Shown here one piece after another: positions 17,353 to 26,033 of a stretch of 64,000 nt of DNA. How positions within the stretch are numbered: the stretch's first letter is position 1; each line of letters opens with the position of its first letter. The stretch covers positions 1 to 64,000 of the forward strand of contig DFIU01000022.1 of the NCBI GenBank assembly GCA_002371465.1. The letters run 5' to 3'. This DNA comes from Lachnospiraceae bacterium UBA3689 (GTDB lineage Bacteria > Bacillota > Clostridia > Lachnospirales > Lachnospiraceae). The notes beneath the pieces are model-generated. The model had not been told where the DNA came from. It saw only the letters and a list, made by a program, of their open reading frames with translations, and made no database searches. Position numbers and translations under genes: made by a program.

Positions 17353-19503
17353 TTATGCCAGTGCTGCCTTGGCCGGGACGCGCCCCTTGGACGCGGGTCT
17401 AAAGAAGGCGTAGAGGACAAAGGCGATAATGGCAAGCGCCACGATCTGACCGATGCCGAAGGCTCCGGTCGTTGCCCAGGTCCCGATCTGGAAAACACAC
17501 AGGGACAGGCAGTAGCCGACCGCCATCTGGAAGGCGAAGGTCGCCCAGCCCCATTTCTGGGAATTGAATTCACGGAAAGCCGTCGCAATCGCAACCAGGC
17601 AAGGGGCGTTAAAAACGTTGAAAAGCATGAAGGAAAGCCCCGCCAGAGCTGATCCGTTAAACATCCGGAGGAGGGAAGCCGCAACATCAGCCTCGCCGTC
17701 GGAAGCCGCATGGGCTAAGAGTGCCAGGGTCGCCGGAGCCTGTTCCTTGGCAAGTTCCGCAGAGACCGCTGCCACAGCCCCCTGCCAGTTGCCCCAGCCA
17801 AGCGGGACGAAGAGGTAGGCAAGACCGGTTCCGATTGACTTTAAGAAGGAGGTTTCAATATCTGCCGTATAGCCGGTTGCGTTAAAGTTCATCAGGAACC
17901 AAAGGATGCAGCAGACGACAAAGATAACCGTTCCAGCCTTAATGGCATAGCCCTTGACCCGTTCCCAGACATGGATGAAGACACCTCTGCCGGACGGAAC
18001 GTGGTAGGTCGGCAGCTCCATGACGAAGGGAGCCGGATCGCCCGCAAAATAGCCGAACTTCTTCAAGGAAATGCCGGCTATGACGACGATTGCCATGCCG
18101 ATGAAGTACATGGAGGTCGGAACCAGGGAATTTCCCGGGAAGAAGGTCATGGACATAATCGCGACAATCTCCATCTTGGCTCCGCAGGGCAGGTAGGTCG
18201 CCAGCATGATCGTCATTTTCCGGTCCTTTTCCTCCTCAATGGTTCTGGATGCCATAATGGCGGGAACGCCGCAGCCCGTGCCGACCAGCATGGGGATGAA
18301 TGATTTACCGGAAAGACCGAATCTTCTGAAGATCCGGTCCATGATAAAGGCGATACGAGCCATGTAACCGGAATCCTCCAGGATCGAGACAAAGAGAAAG
18401 AGGACTGCCATCTGGGGGATAAAGCCCAGGACTGTGCCGACACCGCCGATGATGCCGTCAACGATCAGTCCCTGAAGCCAGGGGGCGGCGTGGACAGACT
18501 CAAGACCGGAAACGGCAGCCGGGGAAATGATTTTTGGGAAGAGAACGTCGTTGATCCAGTCCGTTAAAACGGAGCCGATGGACCAGGGATGGGTCCCGAC
18601 CGCCAGGTCATAGACAAACCACATGATGACGAAGAAAATCGGCAGCGCCAGCCAGCGGTTTGTGACGACCCGGTCGATCTTATCGGAGACAGTCAGCTTG
18701 CCCCTGACCGTCTTTTTGACGACTGCGTGGCTTACAACGTCCCCAATATATTCATATCTTGCCGCTGTAATGAGAGATTCCGCATCGTCCTCCTCCTGCT
18801 CTTCCAGGGAGGTCCGGATGTTGTCAAGTTCCGCTTTGATATCGGACAGATCCACCTTCTCAAGCGCCTTTTCATCCCCTTCAAAGGTCTTGACCGCAAA
18901 CCACTCCAGGTTCCGGTCGTCCACCCGCCCCTTTAAAAGGGTCCGGATCCGGGACAGAGCCTTTGCCAGATCTCCGCTATAGATCTCCGGCACCTGCGCT
19001 GTTCTTCCCGCTGCTTTCCCGGCTTCCGCAAGGGAAGCTTCCGCGGCTTCCAGCGCCCCCTCTCCCCGGATCGCGCTCATTTCCATAACCGGAACGCCCA
19101 GTTCTTCGGAGAGCTTCTTTAAATCGATCTGATCTCCATTCTTCCGGACCAGGTCCATCATATTGACGGCAAGAACGGTCGGAATGCCGATTTCCAGCAG
19201 CTGAGTCGTGAGGTAAAGATTCCGCTCGATGTTGGTTCCATCAATGATATTTAAAATGGCATCCGGCTTTTGGTCCACCAGATAATTTCTGGAGACGACC
19301 TCTTCCATCGAGTAGGGCGACAGGGAGTAGATGCCGGGAAGGTCCTCGATGATCACGTCCTTGTGACCTTTTAGCTTTCCCTCCTTCTTCTCAACGGTTA
19401 CGCCCGGCCAGTTGCCTACATACTGGGTGCTGCCGGTCAGATGGTTGAACAGTGTGGTCTTGCCGCAGTTCGGATTCCCTGCCAGTGCAATTTTAATTGC
19501 CAT
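17353..19503 (-). CDS. feoB: Ferrous iron transporter B
   Basis: Main Fe(II) uptake protein. About 716 residues from MAIKIALAGNPNCGK; this start follows AGGAGG at 7 nt, while an ATG at 19557 has none. The N-terminal GTPase domain shows G1 GNPNCGKTT, G3 DLPGIYS and G4 NMMD; a helical GDI region (about 170-270) follows, then the membrane part with GSRT-like gate segments (VGTGCGVPAIMASRTIEEEKDRKMT) and PCGAKMEI. A DtxR-type box lies in the 190-nt spacer before it. Confidence 0.96.
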   Translation of the reverse strand: MAIKIALAGNPNCGKTTLFNHLTGSTQYVGNWPGVTVEKKEGKLKGHKDVIIEDLPGIYSLSPYSMEEVVSRNYLVDQKPDAILNIIDGTNIERNLYLTTQLLEIGIPTVLAVNMMDLVRKNGDQIDLKKLSEELGVPVMEMSAIRGEGALEAAEASLAEAGKAAGRTAQVPEIYSGDLAKALSRIRTLLKGRVDDRNLEWFAVKTFEGDEKALEKVDLSDIKAELDNIRTSLEEQEEDDAESLITAARYEYIGDVVSHAVVKKTVRGKLTVSDKIDRVVTNRWLALPIFFVIMWFVYDLAVGTHPWSIGSVLTDWINDVLFPKIISPAAVSGLESVHAAPWLQGLIVDGIIGGVGTVLGFIPQMAVLFLFVSILEDSGYMARIAFIMDRIFRRFGLSGKSFIPMLVGTGCGVPAIMASRTIEEEKDRKMTIMLATYLPCGAKMEIVAIMSMTFFPGNSLVPTSMYFIGMAIVVIAGISLKKFGYFAGDPAPFVMELPTYHVPSGRGVFIHVWERVKGYAIKAGTVIFVVCCILWFLMNFNATGYTADIETSFLKSIGTGLAYLFVPLGWGNWQGAVAAVSAELAKEQAPATLALLAHAASDGEADVAASLLRMFNGSALAGLSFMLFNVFNAPCLVAIATAFREFNSQKWGWATFAFQMAVGYCLSLCVFQIGTWATTGAFGIGQIVALAIIAFVLYAFFRPASKGRVPAKAALA

Positions 19504-19656
19504 CTTCCTTCCTCCTAGTTTGTTTGTTGACGCAGAATCTGATGAAAACCTGATCATATCCCAAGCACTTCCCTGATTCTCGTTTTCCGGATTCTCAGGA
19601 GGTTCCCAGGATCTTCTAAGGAAAATCCAGCCGAGGTTTTATTCCTCTAATTTTGG

Positions 19657-19670
19657 TTAGTCTAAATTAA
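19657..19670. promoter_or_regulatory. DtxR/SirR-like box upstream of feoB
   Basis: TTAGTCTAAATTAA, i.e. TTAG-N6-TTAA, inside a longer GGTTA-N8-TAACC dyad. The half-site spacing equals that of DtxR and SirR boxes. It lies between the second feoA and feoB, so feoB may have its own iron-responsive promoter. Confidence 0.55.
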
Positions 19671-19694
19671 CCTATGTGGAAAATAAAAGACGCC

Positions 19695-19916
19695 TCATTC
19701 CATTTCCAGGATGTCAGCGTCGGCCTTTCTCAGTGAAAGTTCGTATCCTCTGACGGTAACTTCTACGGGATCTCCCAGCGGAGCGACCTTGCGGACATAA
19801 ATCTCAGCCCCCTTGGTGATGCCCATATCCATGATCCTTCTCTTCACTTTACCTTCGCCGTGAATCCGGATCACCTTTGCCGTCTGTCCGACCGACACAT
19901 CTCTCAATGATTTCAT
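19695..19916 (-). CDS. feoA: FeoA family protein (copy adjacent to feoB)
   Basis: A 73-residue SH3-like protein (SLRDVSVGQTAKVIRIHGEG, RRIMDMGITKGAEIYVRKVAPLGDPVEV, GYELSLRKADADIL) that assists FeoB at the inner face of the membrane. Full length for the family. It follows the other feoA by 77 nt. Confidence 0.95.
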   Translation of the reverse strand: MKSLRDVSVGQTAKVIRIHGEGKVKRRIMDMGITKGAEIYVRKVAPLGDPVEVTVRGYELSLRKADADILEME

Positions 19917-19993
19917 AACTTTTTCCTTTCTTTCCGCCTCGTTGGTTCTGTCTCTTAAACCGGTTAAAAACTCTTAAGCCGCCAAAAAATGTT

Positions 19994-20215
19994 TCAGGCG
20001 GGTCTTAATAAGACCTTTTGCGCCATCTCTTTCGTTATGGCAAGCTTGGTTCCCTTGAGGCTGACGATCAGATCCCCTCTGTGGGCACTCACAACCTGAA
20101 TTCTTGCCCCCTCTACAAATCCCAGGTCAGCTAAATGCTGCTTCGCCGCATCATTTCCGCCAACTCTGCCGACAACGATATCTTCGCCCTCTCTGGCGAG
20201 TGTCAATGGCAACAT
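19994..20215 (-). CDS. feoA: FeoA family protein (second copy)
   Basis: 73 residues, clearly a FeoA homologue but divergent from its neighbour: MLPLTLAREGEDIVVGRVGG, HLADLGFVEGARIQVVSAHRGD, GTKLAITKEMAQKV. Paired FeoA paralogues before FeoB are common in Clostridia. The ATG has a good AGGAGG site. Confidence 0.93.
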   Translation of the reverse strand: MLPLTLAREGEDIVVGRVGGNDAAKQHLADLGFVEGARIQVVSAHRGDLIVSLKGTKLAITKEMAQKVLLRPA

Positions 20216-20252
20216 ATCTGCCTCCTCCTTAAGAAATCACTTGGTAAAGAGT

Positions 20253-20483
20253 TTACTTGGTCACCTGATCCGGAAACTTCTTCTTCCACGCTTCCATGTA
20301 GCGCCGTTCCTGTTCGGCTTCGATGGGCTGCATGGCACATCCGTTACAATCCCTGCCGCTGCAGCTGCCATTTCCGGGGTTCATTCCGCAGGCTTCGCAG
20401 GAACCGTGTTTCATGCTGTAACGGATCGCCGCGACTGCCGCTGCGACGATTAAAGCAAGAATGAAAAATGTCGCAAAATTCAT
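20253..20483 (-). CDS. FeoB-associated Cys-rich membrane protein
   Basis: 76 residues: one N-terminal membrane helix (FATFFILALIVAAAVAAI) followed by a Cys-rich segment with six Cys (CEACGMNPGNGSCSGRDCNGC). Small proteins of this plan sit next to feoB in many Firmicutes and probably help Fe(II) handling; the mechanism is unknown. First gene after the promoter at 20535-20563, so it leads the feoA-feoA-feoB unit. Confidence 0.9.
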   Translation of the reverse strand: MNFATFFILALIVAAAVAAIRYSMKHGSCEACGMNPGNGSCSGRDCNGCAMQPIEAEQERRYMEAWKKKFPDQVTK

Positions 20484-20509
20484 GGTGTGACTCCTTTCAT
20501 GTTGATTAC

Positions 20510-20563
20510 GGTTAGTTACTATTAACTTGAGTTTATCTTATATAACTTTCCGCCGCTTGTCAA
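20510..20563 (-). promoter_or_regulatory. Promoter and DtxR-like operator of the feo operon
   Basis: -35 TTGACA (20563-20558), 17-nt spacer, -10 TAAGAT (20540-20535). Just downstream of the -10 lies TTAATAGTAACTAA (minus strand), a TTAA-N6-CTAA match, placed where a bound repressor would block initiation. Confidence 0.7.
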
Positions 20564-20582
20564 CCCGCAAAGTTGATCAGCC

Positions 20583-20846
20583 TCACCCAAGAAGCCGTCC
20601 CAGCAAGCCCTTCTTCTCTTCTACCCGGGCAGTCTCATACCCATCATAATAGTAACCGGTCTCTTCGATTGCCTTCTTTAATAAACTGCCGTCTACAGCC
20701 CGGTCCGTGCGAAAAGTTGCGAGATTCTTCTTGCGGGAAGCCTTGACGCCCCGCGCCTGGGGGAACTGCTTTCGGATCACATCCGCGATGTGGGCTTCAC
20801 ACATACCGCACATCATCCCTCTCACCTTAACTCTTGTTTCAACCAT
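20583..20846 (-). CDS. Heavy-metal-associated (HMA) domain protein
   Basis: 87 residues of CopZ/MerP-like fold. The metal-binding loop is GMMCGMCEAHI (CxxC) at residues 9-19, followed by the family's DVIRKQFPQARGVKASRKKNLATF pattern. The C-terminus ends in a basic amphipathic tail (EEKKGLLGRLLG). HMA domains usually bind Cu(I) or similar soft metals. Its place in an iron cluster under the same type of operator suggests a role in iron-linked metal handling, which is inference. Confidence 0.85.
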   Translation of the reverse strand: MVETRVKVRGMMCGMCEAHIADVIRKQFPQARGVKASRKKNLATFRTDRAVDGSLLKKAIEETGYYYDGYETARVEEKKGLLGRLLG

Positions 20847-20879
20847 GTCTGCTCCTTTCCCTGTTTTACTCGCTTTAAG

Positions 20880-20927
20880 TTAGTTTCGTCTAATTACATT
20901 TTAGCGAAATCTAATTAACAGTGTCAA
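20880..20927 (-). promoter_or_regulatory. Promoter with two DtxR/SirR-like boxes before the HMA gene
   Basis: -35 TTGACA (20927-20922), 18-nt spacer, -10 TAAAAT (20903-20898). Two exact TTAG-N6-CTAA boxes: 20901-20914 overlaps the -10 and 20880-20893 lies just past it. Their centres are 21 nt apart, two helical turns. Confidence 0.7.
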
Positions 20928-21094
20928 TCTCAAAAAGGACATCGTATTCCTAAATTTTTCAAAAGTAATCTCAACGATTCCCATCTATTGACCTGTCCGC
21001 TCATTTATCTCTCTGTGATTCTATGGATCAATATAGGTGCAGGTCTGGTTTCCAAATTGCAAAGAAAATTTACAGAAATTTCACACTATTTCCC

Positions 21095-21124
21095 TTGTCC
21101 CCTGCCCGGTCCCTCTGCTATACT
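21095..21124 (+). promoter_or_regulatory. Promoter of the citrate synthase gene
   Basis: -35 TTGTCC and -10 TATACT with an 18-nt spacer, about 50 nt before the start codon. The 20928-21094 stretch upstream holds no other clear element. Confidence 0.55.
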
Positions 21125-21175
21125 TTGCAATAGTTCAGCATTTTTAACATGGTAAACTATGAGATTGGAGGTCCT

Positions 21176-22561
21176 ATGGCAGAATTATCGAGACTGGAAA
21201 CCCTGCAGCAATATGCTGCTTCCCATAAAGCAATGGTTAAGACAAGCGGTCAGATCCCGGATGACCTCTATCGGGAATTCAACGTCAAACGGGGGCTGCG
21301 CGATTTAAATGGGCGCGGCGTCCTGACCGGTCTGACCAACATTTCGGAAATCGTTTCCCGCAAGAAGGAAAATGGAGTCCTCGTTCCCATCGACGGTCAG
21401 CTCTGGTACCGGGGCTATCCCATAGAGCATCTGGTTTCGACCTACAGCAAGGGGCGCTACGCCTACGAGCATCTCGCCTATCTTCTGCTCTTCGGCAAGC
21501 TTCCGGATGAAGATGAGGCGGCTGGCTTTATCAAAAATCTCGCCTTGTCCCGGGATCTGCCGACCAATTTTACCCGCGACATCATCATGAAGGCGCCGAC
21601 CAAGGACATCATGAATTCCATGACGCGCAGTATCCTGACTCTGGCTTCCTACGACAAGGAGGCGCTCGATACATCTCTTGAAAATGTGATCCGCCAGTGC
21701 CTGATGCTCATTGCCGTTTTCCCCATGCTCGCCATCTATGGCTATCACGCCTATAACCACTACGAAAATATGGACAGCATGTACATCCACCGCCCCGATC
21801 CGGATAAATCCACAGCGGAAAATATTCTGATGATGCTCCGCCCGGACCGCGCCTATACGGAAATCGAGGCAAGGGTTCTCGACGCCGCCCTCATGCTGCA
21901 CATGGAACATGGCGGCGGTAACAACTCAACCTTCACGACCCGGGTCGTCACCTCTTCCGGATCGGACACCTACGCGACGATCGGTGCAGCCATGTCCTCC
22001 CTCAAGGGACCCCGGCACGGCGGCGCCAATATTAAAGTCATCGAAATGATGCGGGATATCAAGGACCATGTCCGGGACCGGTCCGACGACGAAGAAGTGA
22101 GCGCCTACCTGTCTAAGATTCTCGATGGCGAGACCTTTGATCAAAAGGGACTCATTTACGGGATGGGTCACGCGGTCTATTCCGTATCCGACCCCAGAGA
22201 GCGCATTTTTAAAGGCTTTGTGGAAACGCTGGCAGAGAGCAAACATCGCCAGGAAGATATGGAACTTTACCGCAGCGTCGAGCGGCTGGCGCCAGACGTC
22301 ATTGCTAAGAAACGGCACATTTACAAGGGCGTCAGTCCCAATGTCGACTTCTACAGCGGCTTTGTCTACAACATGCTGGATATTCCGGTCGAACTCTACA
22401 CGCCCATCTTCGCCATCGCCCGCATCACGGGCTGGAGCGCCCATAGGCTGGAGGAACTGGTCGGCTGCGGCAAGATCATCCGTCCCGCCTATATGTCCGT
22501 CATGCGCGAAGAAGAGGGCGAACTGAAGGGCTCCCCCAAAAACCACGACGAGTTAGTATAA
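21176..22561 (+). CDS. gltA: Citrate synthase
   Basis: Condenses oxaloacetate and acetyl-CoA. About 461 residues from MAELSRL, chosen because GGAGG lies 5 nt before it (a longer frame begins at 21149). Family marks are the region LWYRGYPIEHLV, the His of MEHGGGNNSTFTTRVV, SSLKGPRHGGANIKV and the catalytic-site segment GMGHAVYSVSDPRERIF. The type is the Gram-positive form with an extended N-terminus. Monocistronic and on the plus strand, unlike its neighbours. No clear terminator follows in 22562-22704. Confidence 0.95.
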   Translation: MAELSRLETLQQYAASHKAMVKTSGQIPDDLYREFNVKRGLRDLNGRGVLTGLTNISEIVSRKKENGVLVPIDGQLWYRGYPIEHLVSTYSKGRYAYEHLAYLLLFGKLPDEDEAAGFIKNLALSRDLPTNFTRDIIMKAPTKDIMNSMTRSILTLASYDKEALDTSLENVIRQCLMLIAVFPMLAIYGYHAYNHYENMDSMYIHRPDPDKSTAENILMMLRPDRAYTEIEARVLDAALMLHMEHGGGNNSTFTTRVVTSSGSDTYATIGAAMSSLKGPRHGGANIKVIEMMRDIKDHVRDRSDDEEVSAYLSKILDGETFDQKGLIYGMGHAVYSVSDPRERIFKGFVETLAESKHRQEDMELYRSVERLAPDVIAKKRHIYKGVSPNVDFYSGFVYNMLDIPVELYTPIFAIARITGWSAHRLEELVGCGKIIRPAYMSVMREEEGELKGSPKNHDELV

Positions 22562-22704
22562 GTTTGATTAACTTTGCTATCGTGCAATCGCCAGCCGTGG
22601 GATACGTGTAAATCCTATGAGTAAACGATGACTTATTGATCAAAAAATCGGAATAAGTGACACCTCTGTGAAGCACTAATCTTGAAAATACTTAAGGAGA
22701 TTTT

Positions 22705-23280
22705 ATGGAGATCAGGACTGTCGCCCTTATCGGCGCGTATTTTATCAGCGGTCTGCAGGAAAAAACGGGGCAGAATTTTTGCGTCGTTGCGGAAGGCGAG
22801 CGTGCCGACCGTCTGAGAAAAAAGGGACTTACCATCAACGGCAGGCGCTATGATCTAAACGTCGTCTCCCCCAATGAGGCGCATGGCGCGGACCTGCTGC
22901 TGGTTGCGACCAAGTATGAGGGACTTCCCGCTGCCCTGCCGGAAATCCGGGCAGTCTCGGACGATCACACCATCGTCATGAGCCTTTTAAATGGGATCGA
23001 CTCCGAGGAAATCATTGGCGAAGTCATCGATCCCTCCCAGATCGTCTACTCCCTCATGCGGATCGCTTCCCACAGGGTCGGCTCTTCCATCAATTTTGAT
23101 CCGTTCTTTACCGGCGGGCTCTATCTGGGGGAAAAGGACAGCCCTCATAAGACCGAACGTATCCAGGCGATTGAGGATCTCTGCGAGATGGGCGGTCTTA
23201 AGGCTCATTTTAGGGATGACATCATCGCCTCCCAGTGGGCAAAATACGCCCTCAATATCGCCTACAACCTGCCCTTAGAT
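22705..23280 (+). pseudogene. panE/apbA-like ketopantoate reductase, broken at both ends
   Basis: The reading frame (running on to 23409) matches the N-terminal Rossmann domain and the start of the C-terminal domain of 2-dehydropantoate 2-reductase: NFCVVAEGERADRLRKKGLTING, LLLVATKYEGL, IVMSLLNGIDSEE, then SQWAKYALNIAYNLP. The glycine-rich NADPH loop is damaged: it reads VALIGAYFISG where VALIGxGxxGAYF is expected, a loss of about 5 codons in frame. After NLPL the frame runs into a hairpin and out-of-family sequence, losing about 80-100 C-terminal residues. Most likely non-functional. Confidence 0.8.
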
Positions 23281-23282
23281 AG

Positions 23283-23320
23283 AAAGAGCGCTGACCGACA
23301 TGATGCGGTCAGCGCTCTTT
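23283..23320. terminator. 15-bp perfect hairpin at the break of the panE-like pseudogene
   Basis: AAAGAGCGCTGACCG and its complement with an 8-nt loop. U-tracts are only three T on each side. It may end transcription from both sides, or be the scar of the event that cut the gene. Confidence 0.6.
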
Positions 23321-23392
23321 GCAGTTACAAGGATATTGTTTTTAAATTCTTTCATCTTGGAGTTAATCCACAAATCAATCATTCGCCCCCAC

Positions 23393-24217
23393 TCACTTCA
23401 TATAGATGAAGCGCTCGCCCGGGGCAAAGATATGGTAACGGTGACCCTGATGGTCGCGGAACATATAGTCGGCAAAATGAGCCGGGTTCTCTCCATTTCC
23501 CGCAAACATATCAAAATGCAGCGGAATAATCAGGTCCGCACCGCACTCCTCCGCAAGGTCCGCCGCCTCCCGGCTGTTCAGGTTGCCGATGATATTTTGG
23601 CGCCTGCGCTTCCAGTCGGACCCATTGATGGGAAGACACATGATGTCGATAGACTGTGGCTTTAAGTCCTCCACCATGTTCTCCCACTCGATCGTATCGC
23701 CGGAGTGATAGAGCCGCCCCGCCGAAAAGTCCAGAACGAAGCCCAGGCAGGTGTAAGATCCATTTTCATCAAGCTCAAACTCCTCATGGGCTGCCGGGGT
23801 CGGAAGGACCTTGATGCCGCCAACATCCATTTTTCCCCAGGCGCGGGCGGGCAGAATCCGATCCTGGGAAATTCCCAGATCCGTCAGCACCGAGACATGG
23901 GGTGCAGGAACAATAAATTTAGTCCGATCAGACGCTTTCGCCATCCCCTCGACCGTCACCACATCCAGATGGTCCTCATGGTTGTGCGTGCAAAGAACAT
24001 AATCAAAGATCTCACCAGCCTCTTCCGGCGTAAAGGGCTGCGGCAGAAGCCGCTCATCTGTATCCCTTAAGTAGAGATCAATGCCAACGAGCAGGCTGCC
24101 CGTCTTCACTGCGATCCCTGCCTGCCCCAGGTACCAGATCGCCAGCATCCGGTCCGGCAGATGAGTGTCCCGCATTTGGTTAAGAAGATCCGCTCCGCTT
24201 TTATACCATCCTTTCAT
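23393..24217 (-). CDS. MBL-fold metallo-hydrolase, UlaG-like
   Basis: About 274 residues from MKGWYKSGADLL (GGAGGGG lies 8 nt upstream; a longer frame starts at 24253). The metal motif HNHEDHLDVV is the HxHxDH of the metallo-beta-lactamase fold; further ligands are likely in YHSGDTIEW and LIIPLHFDMF. The overall pattern resembles L-ascorbate-6-phosphate lactonase UlaG, but no ascorbate genes are nearby, so the substrate is unknown. Monocistronic. Confidence 0.85.
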   Translation of the reverse strand: MKGWYKSGADLLNQMRDTHLPDRMLAIWYLGQAGIAVKTGSLLVGIDLYLRDTDERLLPQPFTPEEAGEIFDYVLCTHNHEDHLDVVTVEGMAKASDRTKFIVPAPHVSVLTDLGISQDRILPARAWGKMDVGGIKVLPTPAAHEEFELDENGSYTCLGFVLDFSAGRLYHSGDTIEWENMVEDLKPQSIDIMCLPINGSDWKRRRQNIIGNLNSREAADLAEECGADLIIPLHFDMFAGNGENPAHFADYMFRDHQGHRYHIFAPGERFIYMK

Positions 24218-24434
24218 CTCTTTATCCCCTCCATATCCTATAAAAGATTTCATGCCCTATAAACAAAAATCGAACTGCACGCTCAAGTTTCTCCGTCCCA
24301 GCGCTCATCAGCTTTTATAGTTCCCGGATTAAAGAAGCACCCCAGAAAGGACCCTCCAAGTAATCACGTACATTTCCGAATCCCCTCACTTAGCACTGCT
24401 TTCAAGCTTACCGCCTGTGCCTTTGTTTCGCAAG
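24218..24434. other. Spacer between the purine permease terminator and the UlaG-like gene
   Basis: No ORF of interest. It should hold the promoter of the UlaG-like gene, but I cannot point to a strong -35/-10 pair. Confidence 0.3.
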
Positions 24435-24471
24435 AAAAAGAGCCGTTTTCCCGGGAATAGGAAATCGACTC
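24435..24471 (-). terminator. Rho-independent terminator of the NCS2 permease gene
   Basis: Stem GAGTCG/CGGCTC extended by TTTCC/GGGAAA around one mismatch, then TTTTT on the minus strand. Confidence 0.8.
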
Positions 24472-24494
24472 TCTTATTAGCTATTTAATAAAAA

Positions 24495-25865
24495 TTACAG
24501 GAAGATATACTTTAAGACGAACAGGACGCAGAGTGCGTACATCACCGGCGTGATCTTCTTTCTTTCATCCCTGCCTGCGAACAGGTGCAGGACAACATAA
24601 GAGATGACGCCAAGAGAAATGCCTTCCGAAATGCTGTAAAAGAAGGGCATTGCGAAAATGGCGATATAAGCAGGGATGGCGTCAAGGGCATCGCCCCAGG
24701 TAATCTTGGTGACCTGCTGCATCATCATGAAACCGACGATGATCAGAGCCGGCGCTGTCGCAAAGGATGGAATCGTCAGGAACAGCGGGCTTAAGAAGGC
24801 TGCCAGCAGGAAGAGGATGCCGGAGGTAACAGAAGTAAGACCTGTCCGACCGCCCTCTCCGATACCGGAGGAGGACTCCACGAAAGTCGTAATGGTTGAA
24901 GTGCCCAGGCAGGCACCAACGACCGTACCGCAGGCGTCAGCTAAAAGCGCACCGCGGATGCCCGGAAGCTTACCGTCCTTATCGAGCATATCGGCTCTTG
25001 ACGCACATCCGATCAGAGTGCCCAGAGTATCGAACATATCGACAAAGAGGAAGGAGAACATGACAACCAGGAAGTTAATCGGGTTGGTCCGAAGGATCGA
25101 GAAATCCATTTTCATAAGAGTCGGTCCGATAGAGGCCGGAGCCGCAAAAACGGCAGTCGGAATGAGACTGAAAAAACCATTTTCCGGATCCGGAACATAG
25201 AACCCTGCCAGCTGGCAGATAATACCAAGCGCCCAGGTAATCAGAATCCCCAACAGGATGGCTCCCTTCACATTCTTGATCACAAGGAAGGCGGTAACCA
25301 TAATTCCAATCAAAGCCAGAAGAACCGTGATGCCCTCTGAATGGAAGGTTCCGTTCTTCAGCGAGCTATTAAACGAGAACATCGTCACCAGAGTTGAGCT
25401 GGATACGGAGATATGCGCATCCTGCAGACCAATGAAGCAGATGAAAAGACCGATTCCGACGGATACGCCGAGTTTCAACGTGCCGGGGATGGCGTTAAAA
25501 AGAGCTTCGCGGACATTGGTCAGTGACAGAACGACAAAGATCAGACCCTCGATGAAAACAGCGGCAAGCGCGACCTGCCAGGTATAGCCCATCCCCTGCA
25601 CAACCGTATAAGTCAAAAAGGCATTAAGACCCATGCCGGCGGAAAGTACGAACGGCAGGTTGGCAAAGAGAGCCATAAGAAAGGAAGCTATTGCGGACGC
25701 TAAAGCGGTTGCCGTCAGAACAGCTCCGCTGTCCATGCCCGATTCACCCAGGATGCTGGGGTTTACGGCAAGAATGTAAGCCATCGTCATGAATGTCGTA
25801 ATTCCGGCGAGGACTTCCGTCTTGACGTCAGTGCCGTGTTCCTTCAGTTTGAAGAAGTTTTCCAT
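24495..25865 (-). CDS. NCS2-family purine permease (AzgA/PbuG type)
   Basis: About 456 residues from MENFFKLKEHGTDVKTEV, with the AzgA-like opening TEVLAGITTFMTMAYILAVNP and 12-14 membrane segments. Family marks: ALFANLPFVLSAGMGLNAFLTYTVVQGMG, FVDMFDTLGTLIGCA and the TSTITTFVESSSGIGEGGRTGLT region (NCS2 site, shown in two parts by family). It imports guanine/hypoxanthine or adenine with protons; which base is not decidable. An in-frame earlier start (25904) lacks a ribosome site. I found no purine riboswitch in the leader. Confidence 0.92.
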   Translation of the reverse strand: MENFFKLKEHGTDVKTEVLAGITTFMTMAYILAVNPSILGESGMDSGAVLTATALASAIASFLMALFANLPFVLSAGMGLNAFLTYTVVQGMGYTWQVALAAVFIEGLIFVVLSLTNVREALFNAIPGTLKLGVSVGIGLFICFIGLQDAHISVSSSTLVTMFSFNSSLKNGTFHSEGITVLLALIGIMVTAFLVIKNVKGAILLGILITWALGIICQLAGFYVPDPENGFFSLIPTAVFAAPASIGPTLMKMDFSILRTNPINFLVVMFSFLFVDMFDTLGTLIGCASRADMLDKDGKLPGIRGALLADACGTVVGACLGTSTITTFVESSSGIGEGGRTGLTSVTSGILFLLAAFLSPLFLTIPSFATAPALIIVGFMMMQQVTKITWGDALDAIPAYIAIFAMPFFYSISEGISLGVISYVVLHLFAGRDERKKITPVMYALCVLFVLKYIFL

Positions 25866-26033
25866 TTCACACACACCTTTCTGGTATCGTGTCATCTCCC
25901 CCACAGAGATAACGTTATAAAATAAGAACAGGGATTATTTTATCATCAGGTGGCACAGTATTCAATCAGAATCAGGACAGATGGCATAAAAATCCCTCAT
26001 TCACCGAAGAAATTGACCGCAGCCTGCCTCTAT

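Noticed and set aside
25866..26033. Purine riboswitch upstream of the NCS2 permease
   Set aside because: I could not find the conserved purine aptamer core or a matching three-way junction.
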